DNA of 64,000 nucleotides from JADJWR01 sp963847675 (lineage in GTDB: Bacteria > Pseudomonadota > Gammaproteobacteria > Burkholderiales > Burkholderiaceae_F). The stretch's first letter is position 1; the number at the start of each line of letters is the position of its first letter. The stretch lies in assembly GCA_963847675.1 (NCBI GenBank), contig CAWKAP010000002.1, positions 248,001 to 312,000 on the forward strand, given 5' to 3'. Below the pieces are notes generated by a model that saw only the letters and a program-made list of their open reading frames with translations, was not told where the DNA came from and did no database searches. The translations under genes and the position numbers were made by a program. Positions 44,125-57,564 of the stretch are shown here, piece after piece.

Positions 44125-44486
44125 CCGCGGCCCCGCTCGTCCGCGTACGCGTCGCCGTGCGCGTCGCAGCGACCGGCGCCGACCGCGACGCGGCGATCGA
44201 CGCCTGGTTGGGGACAGCAGCGGCATCGTTGTCGCGACGGGCGATCATCGCCGAAGGCGTGCTTTTCGAGCGCACCACGGTGCAGGGCGTGCCACTCGTC
44301 GGCCTGACGGCCGGATGTCCCTGCTGTACGGGATCGGCGGCGCTGCGGGTCACGCTTGCGCGTACCCTAAGAAAAACGCGGGCCGAGGCCCTGCTGCTGC
44401 TGATGGCGACCGCGGATCATCTGCCGCTCCTGCGCCGAATGCTGGAGAGCGGTGAAATGGGAGTGCGATTCGAGGTGGAAACCTGA
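44121..44486 (+). CDS. CxCC mini-protein resembling part of G3E GTPases, function unknown
   Basis: 121 residues from a GTG overlapping the trkH stop (GTGA). The centre reads VPLVGLTAGCPCCTGSAALR with Cys66, Cys68 and Cys69. This C-x-C-C followed by a helix and then LLLLMATADHLPLLRRML recalls the GCICC motif and the following strand and helix of G3E metal chaperone GTPases (CobW, UreG, HypB relatives). There is no P-loop, so it is not a complete GTPase. A role in binding a metal is possible; linkage to trkH is not explained. Confidence 0.7.
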   Translation: MTAAPLVRVRVAVRVAATGADRDAAIDAWLGTAAASLSRRAIIAEGVLFERTTVQGVPLVGLTAGCPCCTGSAALRVTLARTLRKTRAEALLLLMATADHLPLLRRMLESGEMGVRFEVET

Positions 44487-44488
44487 GC

Positions 44489-45292
44489 GTGGACCAGGCA
44501 CGCGTCAACGGCATCGATATCGCGTATCGCATCGAAGGCGACGCCGCGCCGACCCGGCCGTGGCTGTGCTTCGCACATGCGCTGGGCCATGATCATTCGA
44601 TGTGGGACGCCCAGGTCGAGACGTTTCGACGCGGCTGCAACATCCTGCGCTACGACCTGCGCGGGCACGGCCGGAGCAGCGCGCCGTCTGGTGAATACAC
44701 GCTCGAGCAGATGGCCGATGACCTGCGCGAGCTGCTCGATCGGCTCGCCATTCGCCGCTGCCACTTCATCGGCGCCTCGATCGGTTCGATGATCGGTCAG
44801 TTGGCCGCCGTCCGCTCGCCGCTGCGCATCGCGTCACTGACGCTCGCCGGCGCCGCGTGCCGCTTTTCGCCGCAGATGCAGCCGCTCTGGGCCAGCCGCA
44901 TCGAGGCCGTGCGTTCGCCGAGGGGCATGGACGCGATCATCGATGCCACCATCAGCGGCTGGTTCACCGCCGGCTTCTTCGCCACGCGGGCGGCCGACGT
45001 CGCACGGGCCGTCCGGGTGCTGCGCGGCACCCCGGTCGCCGGCTACGTCGGCGCCATCGCGGCGATGTCGCGCGCCGATTTGACCACGCGACTGAGCGCG
45101 GTCACCTGCCCGGTGCTGGTCGTGGCCGGCACCGACGACCGGGTCACGCCGCTGGCCCATGCCGAGCAGATACTGATGCACATTCCGCAGGCTCGCCTGC
45201 ACCGGATCGCAGGGGCATCGCACCTGAGCAATGTCGAGCAGGCGGATGATTTCAACGACGCCTTGCGCGATTTCCTGGCCGCCGGACCCTGA
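44489..45292 (+). CDS. alpha/beta hydrolase, enol-lactonase-like
   Basis: 267 residues from a GTG two bases past the previous stop. Resembles 3-oxoadipate enol-lactonase (PcaD) and related hydrolases: VNGIDIAYRIEGDAAPTRPW, FAHALGHDHSMWDAQVE, LRYDLRGHGRSSAPSGEYTL, and the nucleophile elbow HFIGASIGSMIGQLAA. Acid and His in VAGTDDRVTPLAHAEQ and GASHLSNVEQADDFN. No other protocatechuate-pathway gene is nearby, so the substrate is open. Confidence 0.9.
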   Translation: MDQARVNGIDIAYRIEGDAAPTRPWLCFAHALGHDHSMWDAQVETFRRGCNILRYDLRGHGRSSAPSGEYTLEQMADDLRELLDRLAIRRCHFIGASIGSMIGQLAAVRSPLRIASLTLAGAACRFSPQMQPLWASRIEAVRSPRGMDAIIDATISGWFTAGFFATRAADVARAVRVLRGTPVAGYVGAIAAMSRADLTTRLSAVTCPVLVVAGTDDRVTPLAHAEQILMHIPQARLHRIAGASHLSNVEQADDFNDALRDFLAAGP

Positions 45293-45395
45293 CCGCGGCG
45301 GCCGCTGCCCCGGGGCTTGATATCGGCGCGTGCGGTCCAATATCGGCATCAGGAGCGGTCATCTCGTTCGGCCGCTGCAGCGTTGATTGCCATTC

Positions 45396-45653
45396 ATGCA
45401 GACCATCTACAACAGCCCGCTTTTCTGCGTCGTCGAGTTCAACGGCTTCGGTGCCGAAGGCCAGCATCCGGCCGGGGGTTTCGAGATCATGGACAAGACG
45501 CTGCGCCGCGAGATTTTTCTCGGCGGCCAGGACGCAGAGTACTTTCGCACGCACGTGCAGTCCCTGATCGAGTCCAAGCCAGCGCCTGAAGACCTCGACG
45601 AGTTTCTCGCCGCTTACGCCGGTGTCATGAACACGCCCGTGGCACTGCACTGA
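45396..45653 (+). CDS. DUF3567 family protein
   Basis: 85 residues from the ATG at 45396. MQTIYNSPLFCVVEFN, GGFEIMDKTLRREIFLGG and the ending TPVALH match DUF3567, a small family largely confined to Burkholderiales. Function unknown. It converges on the MFS gene 12 bp away. Confidence 0.9.
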   Translation: MQTIYNSPLFCVVEFNGFGAEGQHPAGGFEIMDKTLRREIFLGGQDAEYFRTHVQSLIESKPAPEDLDEFLAAYAGVMNTPVALH

Positions 45654-45665
45654 TCGCCTGTCCGC

Positions 45666-46931
45666 TCAGGCACGGCGCGCCTCGTGCGTCGCTGCCAGCA
45701 GCAGGATCGCCGCTGCGATCCACGCGAGCAGGAACAGGAGCCCGGCCTGGAAGGCCGCGACGTCGTACTGGCGCACGCCGTTGACCGTGACGCCCTGCCA
45801 GTGCGCATCGAGGATGACGCCGATCACCGGCATCTGCACCAGCGCTCCGACCATGACACCGGCGTTGACGACTCCGGTGGCCGTCCCCTGCAGCCGCGGC
45901 GGCGCCGATTCCTTTGCAAAGCCGAACGACAGGACCATCGATCCGGCACCGAAGCTTGCGACGAGCAGCAGCGGGACGAGCAGCGCGAGCGGCGCATCCG
46001 GCGCAACCGTTACTACCGCAAAACCCGCCAGCAATACGCCGGCGCCGATCACAAACGGGAGCTTGCGCCGCTGGAGGCGGTCGGACCAGACCCCGAACAG
46101 CGGCCCGCCAATGGCAAACAGCACCAGCATGCTCGAAGTGACCAACGCTGCCTGCGCCACGCTGATGCCGTGCACCTGCGACAACAGCGGCACGCCCCAT
46201 AAGCCGGTGAATGCGAGGAAGGCGCCGCACACGCCCGAATTCACCAGCGCCAGCAGCCACGGATTCGGGTAGCGCAGGATCGCGCGCAGGTCGGAGCCAA
46301 TCGAGGCGTGCGGCCTGTCGCTGCCGGCAGTAGGCAAGTAGCTGGCAAAGCCGCGCTCGGTCGGGTCGTCGCGCATGACGAGCCGGATCGCAACTGCCAG
46401 GGCAAGCGCGAGAAGACCGGAGATCGCGATGACGCCACGCCAGCCAAAGGCATCCGCCAGCCAGCGCAGCGGCGGCCCGGCCAGCACTGCGCCCAGCGTG
46501 CCGATCGCAAGCGACAGGCCGGACAGCGTGGCAAATCGCGACGGCGCGAACCAGTGCGTGACCAGCTTGAGCATCGAGACCCAGGCAACCCCGTGCGCGG
46601 CGCCGATCAGGGCGCGGCCCAGCCCGGCGATGAGCGCCGTGTCCGCCCAGGCGAAAACCAGGCTGCCCGCCCCGGCGACGACGGCACCGAACAGGAACAT
46701 GCGGCTCGAACCAAGGCGGTCGACCATCATGCCGGTCGGGATCTGCACCGCCGCATACGCGTAGTAGTAGAAGGCCGACAGGTTGCCAAGCCCGGCGGCC
46801 GTCAGCTTGAAATCGCGCATCAGGTCCGGCGCCAGCGATGCCGGCGTGATTCGCTGGAAGAAGCCGAACAGATAGAACGCGCCCGCCAGCCCCCACATCA
46901 GCGCTGAAAGCCGCAACGGCGGAAGTTGCAT
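45666..46931 (-). CDS. MFS transporter
   Basis: 421 residues, about 12 membrane helices. Signature loop 2–3 is VDRLGSSRMF after YYYAYAAVQIPTGMM, as in the nitrate/sulfonate- or glycerol-phosphate-like MFS group seen in Legionella and Betaproteobacteria. The central loop LVMRDDPTERGFASYLP carries the family's DxPxERG. Substrate unknown. The gene stands alone. Confidence 0.9.
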   Translation of the reverse strand: MQLPPLRLSALMWGLAGAFYLFGFFQRITPASLAPDLMRDFKLTAAGLGNLSAFYYYAYAAVQIPTGMMVDRLGSSRMFLFGAVVAGAGSLVFAWADTALIAGLGRALIGAAHGVAWVSMLKLVTHWFAPSRFATLSGLSLAIGTLGAVLAGPPLRWLADAFGWRGVIAISGLLALALAVAIRLVMRDDPTERGFASYLPTAGSDRPHASIGSDLRAILRYPNPWLLALVNSGVCGAFLAFTGLWGVPLLSQVHGISVAQAALVTSSMLVLFAIGGPLFGVWSDRLQRRKLPFVIGAGVLLAGFAVVTVAPDAPLALLVPLLLVASFGAGSMVLSFGFAKESAPPRLQGTATGVVNAGVMVGALVQMPVIGVILDAHWQGVTVNGVRQYDVAAFQAGLLFLLAWIAAAILLLAATHEARRA

Positions 46932-47195
46932 TTCGTAAAGCGGCGCGAGGCTGGTGACGAGAGCAAAACCTCATTCTAGAGAGCGCCGCTCACCCCGCCG
47001 CGTCACGGCATGAAAGCGGATCGCCGGAATGACGGACCATGCCCTCGGCGGCGGCGATTTCTCGCCGGCGACGCGACAAGTCTGCGCAGCCCGATGTGAC
47101 GGCTCGTGCCTCTGCCCATGCACGGGGGACGTCGGATCGTTTTCCCTGTCGCGGCGCGGCCGAGCGCCGCGGAACCGCGTCAAACGGCTACCGGA

Positions 47196-47585
47196 TCACA
47201 CCTGCCGCCACGGCAGCCCTTGCTTGCGCCAGCCTCCGACGGTACTTCGATGGTGCTCGTTGTCGAGTTCACCCTCGAAGCCCTCGAGGACGTTGGCGAC
47301 ATCGGTGAAGCCATGCGCCTCGAGCGCGGCGCCGGCATCGAGCGTGCGCTTGCCGCTGCGGCAGATCAGGATCACCGGGCGGTCCTTGCGGCCGGCCATG
47401 CGCAGCACCTGCTCCGCGAAGTGCGGATTGACATCGAAGTCCGGGGCGGTGTTCCACTCGATGTTGATTGCGCCGACCGGGTGGCCGACGTAATAGAACT
47501 CGATCTCGGTGCGCGTGTCGATCAGCAGCGCATTCGGGTTGGCCTGCAGGGCCTCGTAGGTCTCGACGGGGGTAAGGTGTTTCAT
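47196..47585 (-). CDS. rhodanese-like domain protein
   Basis: 129 residues, a single rhodanese domain. ALLIDTRTEIEFYYVGHPVG is the entry motif, INIEWNTAPDFDVNPHF follows, and the active loop is LICRSGKRTLDAG with Cys75, which would carry a persulfide. AGGAG precedes the ATG. Divergent from metH across 149 bp; no further partner. Confidence 0.93.
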   Translation of the reverse strand: MKHLTPVETYEALQANPNALLIDTRTEIEFYYVGHPVGAINIEWNTAPDFDVNPHFAEQVLRMAGRKDRPVILICRSGKRTLDAGAALEAHGFTDVANVLEGFEGELDNEHHRSTVGGWRKQGLPWRQV

Positions 47586-47734
47586 GATCGGCTCCTGCGG
47601 CGATTATGGAGTGCGCGGCGCAGGCGCGCCCTAACCACTGCGCATATGCTCATTCCGACCGGTGATCGGGGCGCGACACCGACCCAGACGGCGCCGGCTC
47701 ATACAATGGCGTCCCCTCGCGAAACACCCTGACG

Positions 47735-51466
<3,732 letters not shown>

Positions 51467-51481
51467 GCGACGAGCGATTCG

Positions 51482-51499
51482 CGCGCCGGATCCGGCGCG
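51482..51499 (+). terminator. palindrome after metH
   Basis: An 18-bp perfect palindrome (CGCGCCGGATCCGGCGCG) 16 bp past the metH stop. GC-rich stem with no T-run; terminator role likely but not certain. Confidence 0.4.
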
Positions 51500-51614
51500 G
51501 TGAACGCCGGCTTGATGGCGCAGCAGGGTGACGGGCTGGTCTTGATCTGCGTCGGATCGGGCCCATGTTGTTTTTGTATGTTGTAGCCGCGCGGACCCTT
51601 GGGAGGCCGCAAAG

Positions 51615-53008
51615 ATGTTGATGATCAAGCCGGCGACGAGACCGGCCGCGGTGGCAGGGACCTTCTATCCCGCATCCGCCTCCGAGCTTCGCCGCCATGT
51701 CGATGAGCTGCTGGCCGACGCGGCGCGCCTTGGGCGCGCACCGGCGCCCAAGGCGCTGATCGCGCCGCACGCCGGCTACGTCTATTCCGGCCCCATCGCG
51801 GCCAGCGCCTACGCGCAGATCGCTTCGCAGCGCAGCCGCATCCGGCGCGTCGTGCTGCTCGGCCCGGCGCACCGCGTGCCCGTCCGCGGCCTGGCACTGC
51901 CGGGCGTGCAGCGCTTCACCACTCCGCTTGGCGATGTCGCGGTCGATGCCGGCGCCGTCGCCGCGCTGCGCGATTTGCCGCAACTTGTCGAAAGTCCGCT
52001 TGCGCACGCCGCCGAGCACTCGCTGGAAGTCCATCTGCCCTTCCTGCAGCGGCTGCTCGGCGACTTTTCGCTGGTGCCGCTGGTGGTCGGCGACGCGACA
52101 CCCGAAGAAGTCGCTGCGGTGCTCGACCGGGTCTGGGGCGGCGACGAGACGCTGATCGTCGTCAGCTCGGACCTGTCGCACTACCTGCCGTACGACAACG
52201 CGCGCCGCATCGATCGCGATACGGTCGATCGCCTGCTCGCGCTGGACGTGACGCTGGACCATGAGCGGGCCTGCGGGGCGACGCCGGTCAACGGCCTGCT
52301 GCTCGCCGCGCGACGACGCGGGCTGCGCGCGGAACTGCTCGACCTGCGCAATTCGGGCGACACCGCGGGCGACCGCCGCAGGGTCGTCGGCTACGCCGCG
52401 GTCGCTTTCCGCCAGACGGGCCAGGACGATCCGCTCGGACTGGTCGAGCAAGGCGACGAAGCGAAAGACAAAGGACGCGTGCTGCTCGCGCACGCACGCT
52501 CGGCGATCGCCCGGGAGCTCGAGCTCGACGCAGGTGCGGCGCCGGAGCGGACCTTTCTGCAACGCCCAGGCGCCACCTTCGTGACGCTGCGGCAGCAGAG
52601 CCGGCTGCGTGGCTGCATCGGCTCGCTGCAGGCGCGCCGGGCGCTCGGCGCGGACGTGCGTGCCAATGCGGTGGCCGCTGCGTTCGACGACCCGCGCTTT
52701 GCGCCGCTGTCGGCGGCCGACTATGCGCAGATCGACATCGAGGTGTCGGTGCTGTCGGTGTCGTCACCGCTCGTGGTTGCCAGCGAAGCCGATCTGCACG
52801 CGCGCCTGCGGGCGGGCGTCGACGGCCTGGTCCTCGAGCTGGGCAGCCGCCGCAGCACCTTCCTGCCGCAGGTGTGGGATGCCCTGCCGGACGCGCGCGA
52901 CTTCGTTGACGGACTGAAGCGCAAGGCGGGCCTTGCGCGCGAGTTCTGGTCCAACGACCTGCGCTTCTCGCGTTACACGGTCGAGAAGTTCACCGAGACG
53001 GGGTCCGC

Positions 53009-53012
<4 letters not shown>
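51615..53012 (+). CDS. amrB: AmmeMemoRadiSam system protein, fused Memo (B) and AMMECR1 (A) domains
   Basis: 465 residues. Residues 1 to about 275 are a Memo domain: PAAVAGTFYPASASELRRHV, LIAPHAGYVYSGPIAASAYA, VVLLGPAHRVPVRGLALPG, HAAEHSLEVHLPFLQRLLG and VVSSDLSHYLPYDNAR, with the His/Asp metal-site residues of the dioxygenase-like fold. About 290–465 is AMMECR1: ATFVTLRQQSRLRGCIGSL with the invariant LRGCIG. The two are separate genes in many genomes and fused here. The radical SAM partner overlaps by 4 bp. The system's reaction is unknown. Confidence 0.95.
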
Positions 53013-54124
<1,112 letters not shown>

Positions 54125-54146
54125 TTGCGGCGCGCCGCCGCGAGTT

Positions 54147-54183
54147 GCGCGCGGAACAGCGAGCCTGCGATCGTTCCGCGCGC
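54147..54183 (+). terminator. hairpin after amrS
   Basis: 11-bp stem GCGCGCGGAAC (54147–54157) with GTTCCGCGCGC (54173–54183), 15-base loop, 22 bp past the stop. No T-run. Confidence 0.45.
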
Positions 54184-54438
54184 CTCCGTTCCAAACAACC
54201 AACTGGCCGCAAATTCGGGCGCCTCGCTGCAAGGAGAAGACCACTTCAAGCCGCTGCCGGTAAACGGCGCGCCGGCAGCGGGAACTTCGGCGACATGCGG
54301 CAGTTGCGCAGTGGTGGCGCGCCGGCATCTTCGCTCCGCCTGCGGCGCGGAGCCATTGAGCGGACGGACAGAGGCAGGCGGTCTGACGGCATAAGCCGAT
54401 CGACATAGCCCGCAATCGACGGCTACGGTGCATCCATC

Positions 54439-54480
54439 AACGTATACGTTATTGACGCGGCCGATCCGAATTCTTATGCT
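54439..54480 (+). promoter_or_regulatory. promoter of the second TRAP operon with GntR-type palindrome
   Basis: Sigma70-like TTGACG (54452–54457), 17-bp spacer, TATGCT (54475–54480). A perfect 12-bp palindrome AACGTATACGTT (54439–54450) abuts the -35. The same core recurs before the SMP-30 gene at 57513. It is the probable operator of the FCD/GntR regulator encoded at 58562. Confidence 0.75.
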
Positions 54481-54580
54481 CCGGTCATCGCGTCCGGGCG
54501 TGCGCCGACGGTCGTTCTCCGTCGGCCTGAACACGAAGCGAGGACGCGTGACGGAACACTCACTCACGCAGGAGAGGGAA

Positions 54581-55564
54581 ATGAGGACTCAACGTTTGCT
54601 GCGCGCAGCGGCGCTGGCGTTCGTCGCGCTGGCGTTCGGCGCCGGCGCCGCCCAGGCCAAGCAGGTGAAGCTCGGCCATCTGGCGCCGACCAATGACCCG
54701 CGCCACGCCGTGCTGGAGCAGTTCGGCGAGACCGTCAAGGCGAAGACCAACGGCGCGCTCGAAGTGAAGGTGTTCCCGAGTTCCACGCTCGGCGGCGAGC
54801 GCGAGATGTTCGAGCAGGCGCAGGCCGGCGTCACCGAAATCGCGCTGGTCGGCGGCGTGGTCAGCAACTTCTTCCCGGCCTGGTCGATCATCGACATGCC
54901 GTTCCTGTGGAAGAGCAACGAGCATCTGCGCGCATTCATGAACGGCAAGATCGCCGGCGAGTGGTCGGGCCAGATGGGCACCAAACTCGGCGTCGAGATG
55001 CTGGCCTTCCTCGAGCGCAACCCGCGCATCCTGGTGTCGTCGAAGAAGCCGGTCAAGAACATGGCCGATCTGAAAGGCATGAAGGTGCGGGTGCCGAACA
55101 TCAAGGTCTACACGGACGCCTGGCGCGCCTTCGGCGTGGAGCCGGTACCGATGCCGGCGGCGGACTTCTACATGGGGCTGCGCCTGGGCACTATCGACGG
55201 CATGGAGAACCCGGTCGAGGTGATGGCGCACTGGAAGATCTACGAGGTGGCCAAGTACCTGTCGCTGACCAACCACATGCACTCGGGCTTCTTCCTGATC
55301 GCCAGCAAGAAGTTCATGGACACCCTGACCGAAGCGCAGCGCAAGGTGCTGCGCGACGCGGCGCTCGAGGCGCAGGTGGCGCTGGCCAAGGCCAACGCCG
55401 AAGGCGAGCGGACGCTGTTCGACGAACTGCGCAAGAAAGGCATGGAAATCGTCGAGAAGCCCGATGTCAGCGCCTTCGTCGAGGCTTCGCGCAAGGTCCA
55501 CCAGCAGTACATCAAGGACTTCGGCCAGCCGGCCTACGACGAGGCCGTCCGCCTCGGCAATTGA
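54581..55564 (+). CDS. TRAP transporter solute-binding protein (DctP family)
   Basis: 327 residues from the ATG at 54581 behind GGAGAGGG. A Sec signal (LLRAAALAFVALAFGAGAAQA) ends before KQVKLGHLAPTNDPRHAV. DctP blocks: VKVFPSSTLGGEREMFEQAQ-type (LEVKVFPSSTLGGEREM), VRVPNIKVYTDAWRAFG with the conserved Arg for the ligand carboxylate, and GLRLGTIDGMENPVEVM. A sugar-acid or dicarboxylate-like ligand is likely. First gene of the operon running through GntR. Confidence 0.94.
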   Translation: MRTQRLLRAAALAFVALAFGAGAAQAKQVKLGHLAPTNDPRHAVLEQFGETVKAKTNGALEVKVFPSSTLGGEREMFEQAQAGVTEIALVGGVVSNFFPAWSIIDMPFLWKSNEHLRAFMNGKIAGEWSGQMGTKLGVEMLAFLERNPRILVSSKKPVKNMADLKGMKVRVPNIKVYTDAWRAFGVEPVPMPAADFYMGLRLGTIDGMENPVEVMAHWKIYEVAKYLSLTNHMHSGFFLIASKKFMDTLTEAQRKVLRDAALEAQVALAKANAEGERTLFDELRKKGMEIVEKPDVSAFVEASRKVHQQYIKDFGQPAYDEAVRLGN

Positions 55565-55621
55565 CCGCGAGCGAGCAGGCGCGCGGCCGTGATCCGTTCG
55601 CAGCCGCCGCCTGACCGACCG

Positions 55622-56155
55622 ATGTCGCGCCCGATCACCCTGCGCGCCGCTGCCGGCGGGCTGTTCACCGTCGTTCGCTGGCTGGTCGTGCTGGCCTTCG
55701 CCATCATGGTCGCGGCAGCGATCGCGCAGGTGATCTCGCGCTACGTGGTCAACCGCCCGCTCGGCTGGACCGAGGAACTGGCGCGCATCCTGATGGTGTG
55801 GTGGACCTTCGCCGCCGTCGCGGTGCTGGCGTTCCGGCGCAAGCTGCTGGCCGTCGACGCCGTGCTGCTGGCGGCCTCGGCCCGCGTCCGCCTGCTGCTG
55901 ATCACGCTGGCCGACGGGCTCGGCCTCGTCTTCGTCGGCTGGCTCGCGTACCTCGCGTGGCGGCTGGTCGCGCTGGCCGGAACGCAGGTCTCGCCGGCGC
56001 TGGAGATTCCGCAGGCCTGGATCTACATGGGCGTCGCTTTGGGCTTGAGCGCGGCCGCCTGCGGCTTCGCGACGAACATGCTGGCCGATTTCCGCCGCCT
56101 GCGCCTCGGCGCCGGCGCCGAGGCGATCAAGGCCAGCGAACGCAGCGACCTCTGA
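55622..56155 (+). CDS. TRAP transporter small permease (DctQ-like)
   Basis: 177 residues from the ATG at 55622 (a GTG at 55589 would add 11). Four membrane segments, with VISRYVVNRPLGWTEELARI and LMVWWTFAAVAVLAFRRKLL, the standard DctQ motif around segment 2. Small subunit of the second TRAP system. Confidence 0.92.
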   Translation: MSRPITLRAAAGGLFTVVRWLVVLAFAIMVAAAIAQVISRYVVNRPLGWTEELARILMVWWTFAAVAVLAFRRKLLAVDAVLLAASARVRLLLITLADGLGLVFVGWLAYLAWRLVALAGTQVSPALEIPQAWIYMGVALGLSAAACGFATNMLADFRRLRLGAGAEAIKASERSDL

Positions 56156-56156
56156 C

Positions 56157-57434
56157 ATGCTGCACGTCGCCGCCCTGCTCGTGCTGATGATCGCCGCGGT
56201 GCCGATCGCGGTGGCGCTGCTCGCGGTCAGCCTGCTCGAAGTGCACTTCGGCGCCGGGATCGATCCGATCATTGCCGCCCAGCAGACGGCCACCGGCATC
56301 GACAGCTTCGCGCTGATGGCGATCCCGTTCTTCCTGCTCGCCGCCGAGCTGATGAACCGCACCGGCATCACCGACCGCATCTTCCACCTGGCCAACTGCC
56401 TGCTCGGCGGCGTGCCGGGCGGACTCGGCTACGTCAACGTCGGCGCCAGCATGATGTTCGCGTCGATGTCGGGTTCGGCGGTGGCCGACGCGGTCGGCCT
56501 CGGCCGCATCGAGATCAAGGCGATGACGCAGGCCGGCTACGACCGCGCGTTCTCGGCCGCGGTCACCGCCGCCTCGACGACCATCGCGCCGATCATTCCA
56601 CCGTCGATCTCGCTGGTGATCTTCGGCGTGACCGCCGGCGCCTCGATCGGCGGCCTGTTCCTCGGCGGGCTGGTACCCGGCATCCTGATGGGGCTGGCGA
56701 TGATGGTCGTCGTCTACGTCCACGCGCGCCGCCACCGCTACGGCGCCGGCGCGCGCGCCACCTGGGGTGAAACCGGGCACGCCTTCGTGCATGCCTTCCT
56801 GCCGCTGCTCACCCCGGTGATCGTGGTCGGCGGCATCTGGGGCGGCATCTTCACCGCCAGCGAAGCCGGCGCCTTCGCGGTGCTGTACGCGCTGATCCTC
56901 GGCGTGCTCGTCTACCGCACGATCAGGCTGCGCGAGATCGTCGAAGTGCTGTTCGACAGCGCCATGGCCTCGGCCAATATCCTGTTCATCATCGCCGTGT
57001 CCGCGGCGGTCGGCTGGGTGCTGACGATGCACCAGGTGCCGATGAAACTCGCGGTGACGATCCTCGACTGGTCGCCCGATCCGCGCGTCTTCCTGCTGCT
57101 GCTGAACGTGATCCTGCTGGTGCTCGGCTGCTTCATGGCCGCCGCGCCGGTGATCATCATGGTGACGCCGATCATCCTGCCCGCGACCACGGCGATGGGC
57201 ATCGACCCCGTGCACCTCGGCGTGATGATGGTGCTGAACCTGATGATCGGCCTGATCACGCCCCCGGTGGGCCTGTGTCTGTTCGCGGTGGCGGAGGTGG
57301 CCGAGATCAACGCCTTCAGGCTGGTGCGGGCGCTGGCTCCCTTCTACGTCGTGCTCATCGTCGTGCTGCTGGTGATCACGCTGGTGCCCGAGGTCGTGCT
57401 CGGCCTGCCGCGGCTGTTCGGTTATGTCCGCTGA
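56157..57434 (+). CDS. TRAP transporter large permease (DctM-like)
   Basis: 425 residues, about 12 membrane helices. FALMAIPFFLLAAELMNRTG, GLGYVNVGASMMFASMSGSA, TIAPIIPPSISLVIFGVTAG and TPIILPATTAMGIDPVHLGV are family blocks. It begins one base past the small permease stop. Together with the two preceding genes it makes a complete importer. Confidence 0.95.
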   Translation: MLHVAALLVLMIAAVPIAVALLAVSLLEVHFGAGIDPIIAAQQTATGIDSFALMAIPFFLLAAELMNRTGITDRIFHLANCLLGGVPGGLGYVNVGASMMFASMSGSAVADAVGLGRIEIKAMTQAGYDRAFSAAVTAASTTIAPIIPPSISLVIFGVTAGASIGGLFLGGLVPGILMGLAMMVVVYVHARRHRYGAGARATWGETGHAFVHAFLPLLTPVIVVGGIWGGIFTASEAGAFAVLYALILGVLVYRTIRLREIVEVLFDSAMASANILFIIAVSAAVGWVLTMHQVPMKLAVTILDWSPDPRVFLLLLNVILLVLGCFMAAAPVIIMVTPIILPATTAMGIDPVHLGVMMVLNLMIGLITPPVGLCLFAVAEVAEINAFRLVRALAPFYVVLIVVLLVITLVPEVVLGLPRLFGYVR

Positions 57435-57496
57435 GTTGACCCGCCGCGCAGCGTCGCGTCGGCCATGGCCGACGTCACCGCCGAAGGCGCCGGGCA

Positions 57497-57528
57497 TTGA
57501 CAGACGCATTCGTTAACGTATACATTAA
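57497..57528 (+). promoter_or_regulatory. promoter with GntR-type operator before the SMP-30 gene
   Basis: TTGACA (57497–57502) with TATACA 16 bp on (57519–57524), or TACATT at 18 bp. A 16-bp imperfect palindrome at 57513–57528 (TTAACGTA and TACATTAA, 7 of 8 paired) lies over the -10, so a bound repressor would block polymerase. Core AACGTATAC as at 54439. Confidence 0.75.
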
Positions 57529-57564
57529 TTGATACGGACGGAAAGCCTGTTCCGAGGAGAAGCG

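Larger units (their letters stand above)
54125..54580. other. 456-bp intergenic region before the second TRAP operon
   Basis: Holds an 11-bp hairpin (54147–54183) behind amrS and a promoter with a palindromic site at 54439–54480, each listed separately. The stretch 54184–54438 has no convincing gene; it contains GC-rich short inverted repeats only. Confidence 0.6.

Noticed and set aside
46932..47195. Small genes between the MFS and rhodanese genes
   Set aside because: Open frames here lack start signals and protein-like composition; nothing else was recognised in the 264 bp.
47586..47734. Cobalamin or SAM riboswitch before metH
   Set aside because: Only 149 bp, with no B12-box-like or SAM-motif sequence.
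54428..54580. N-terminal extension of the second TRAP binding protein
   Set aside because: It would include the operator, -35 and -10; the ATG at 54581 has a strong ribosome-binding site and opens a signal peptide.
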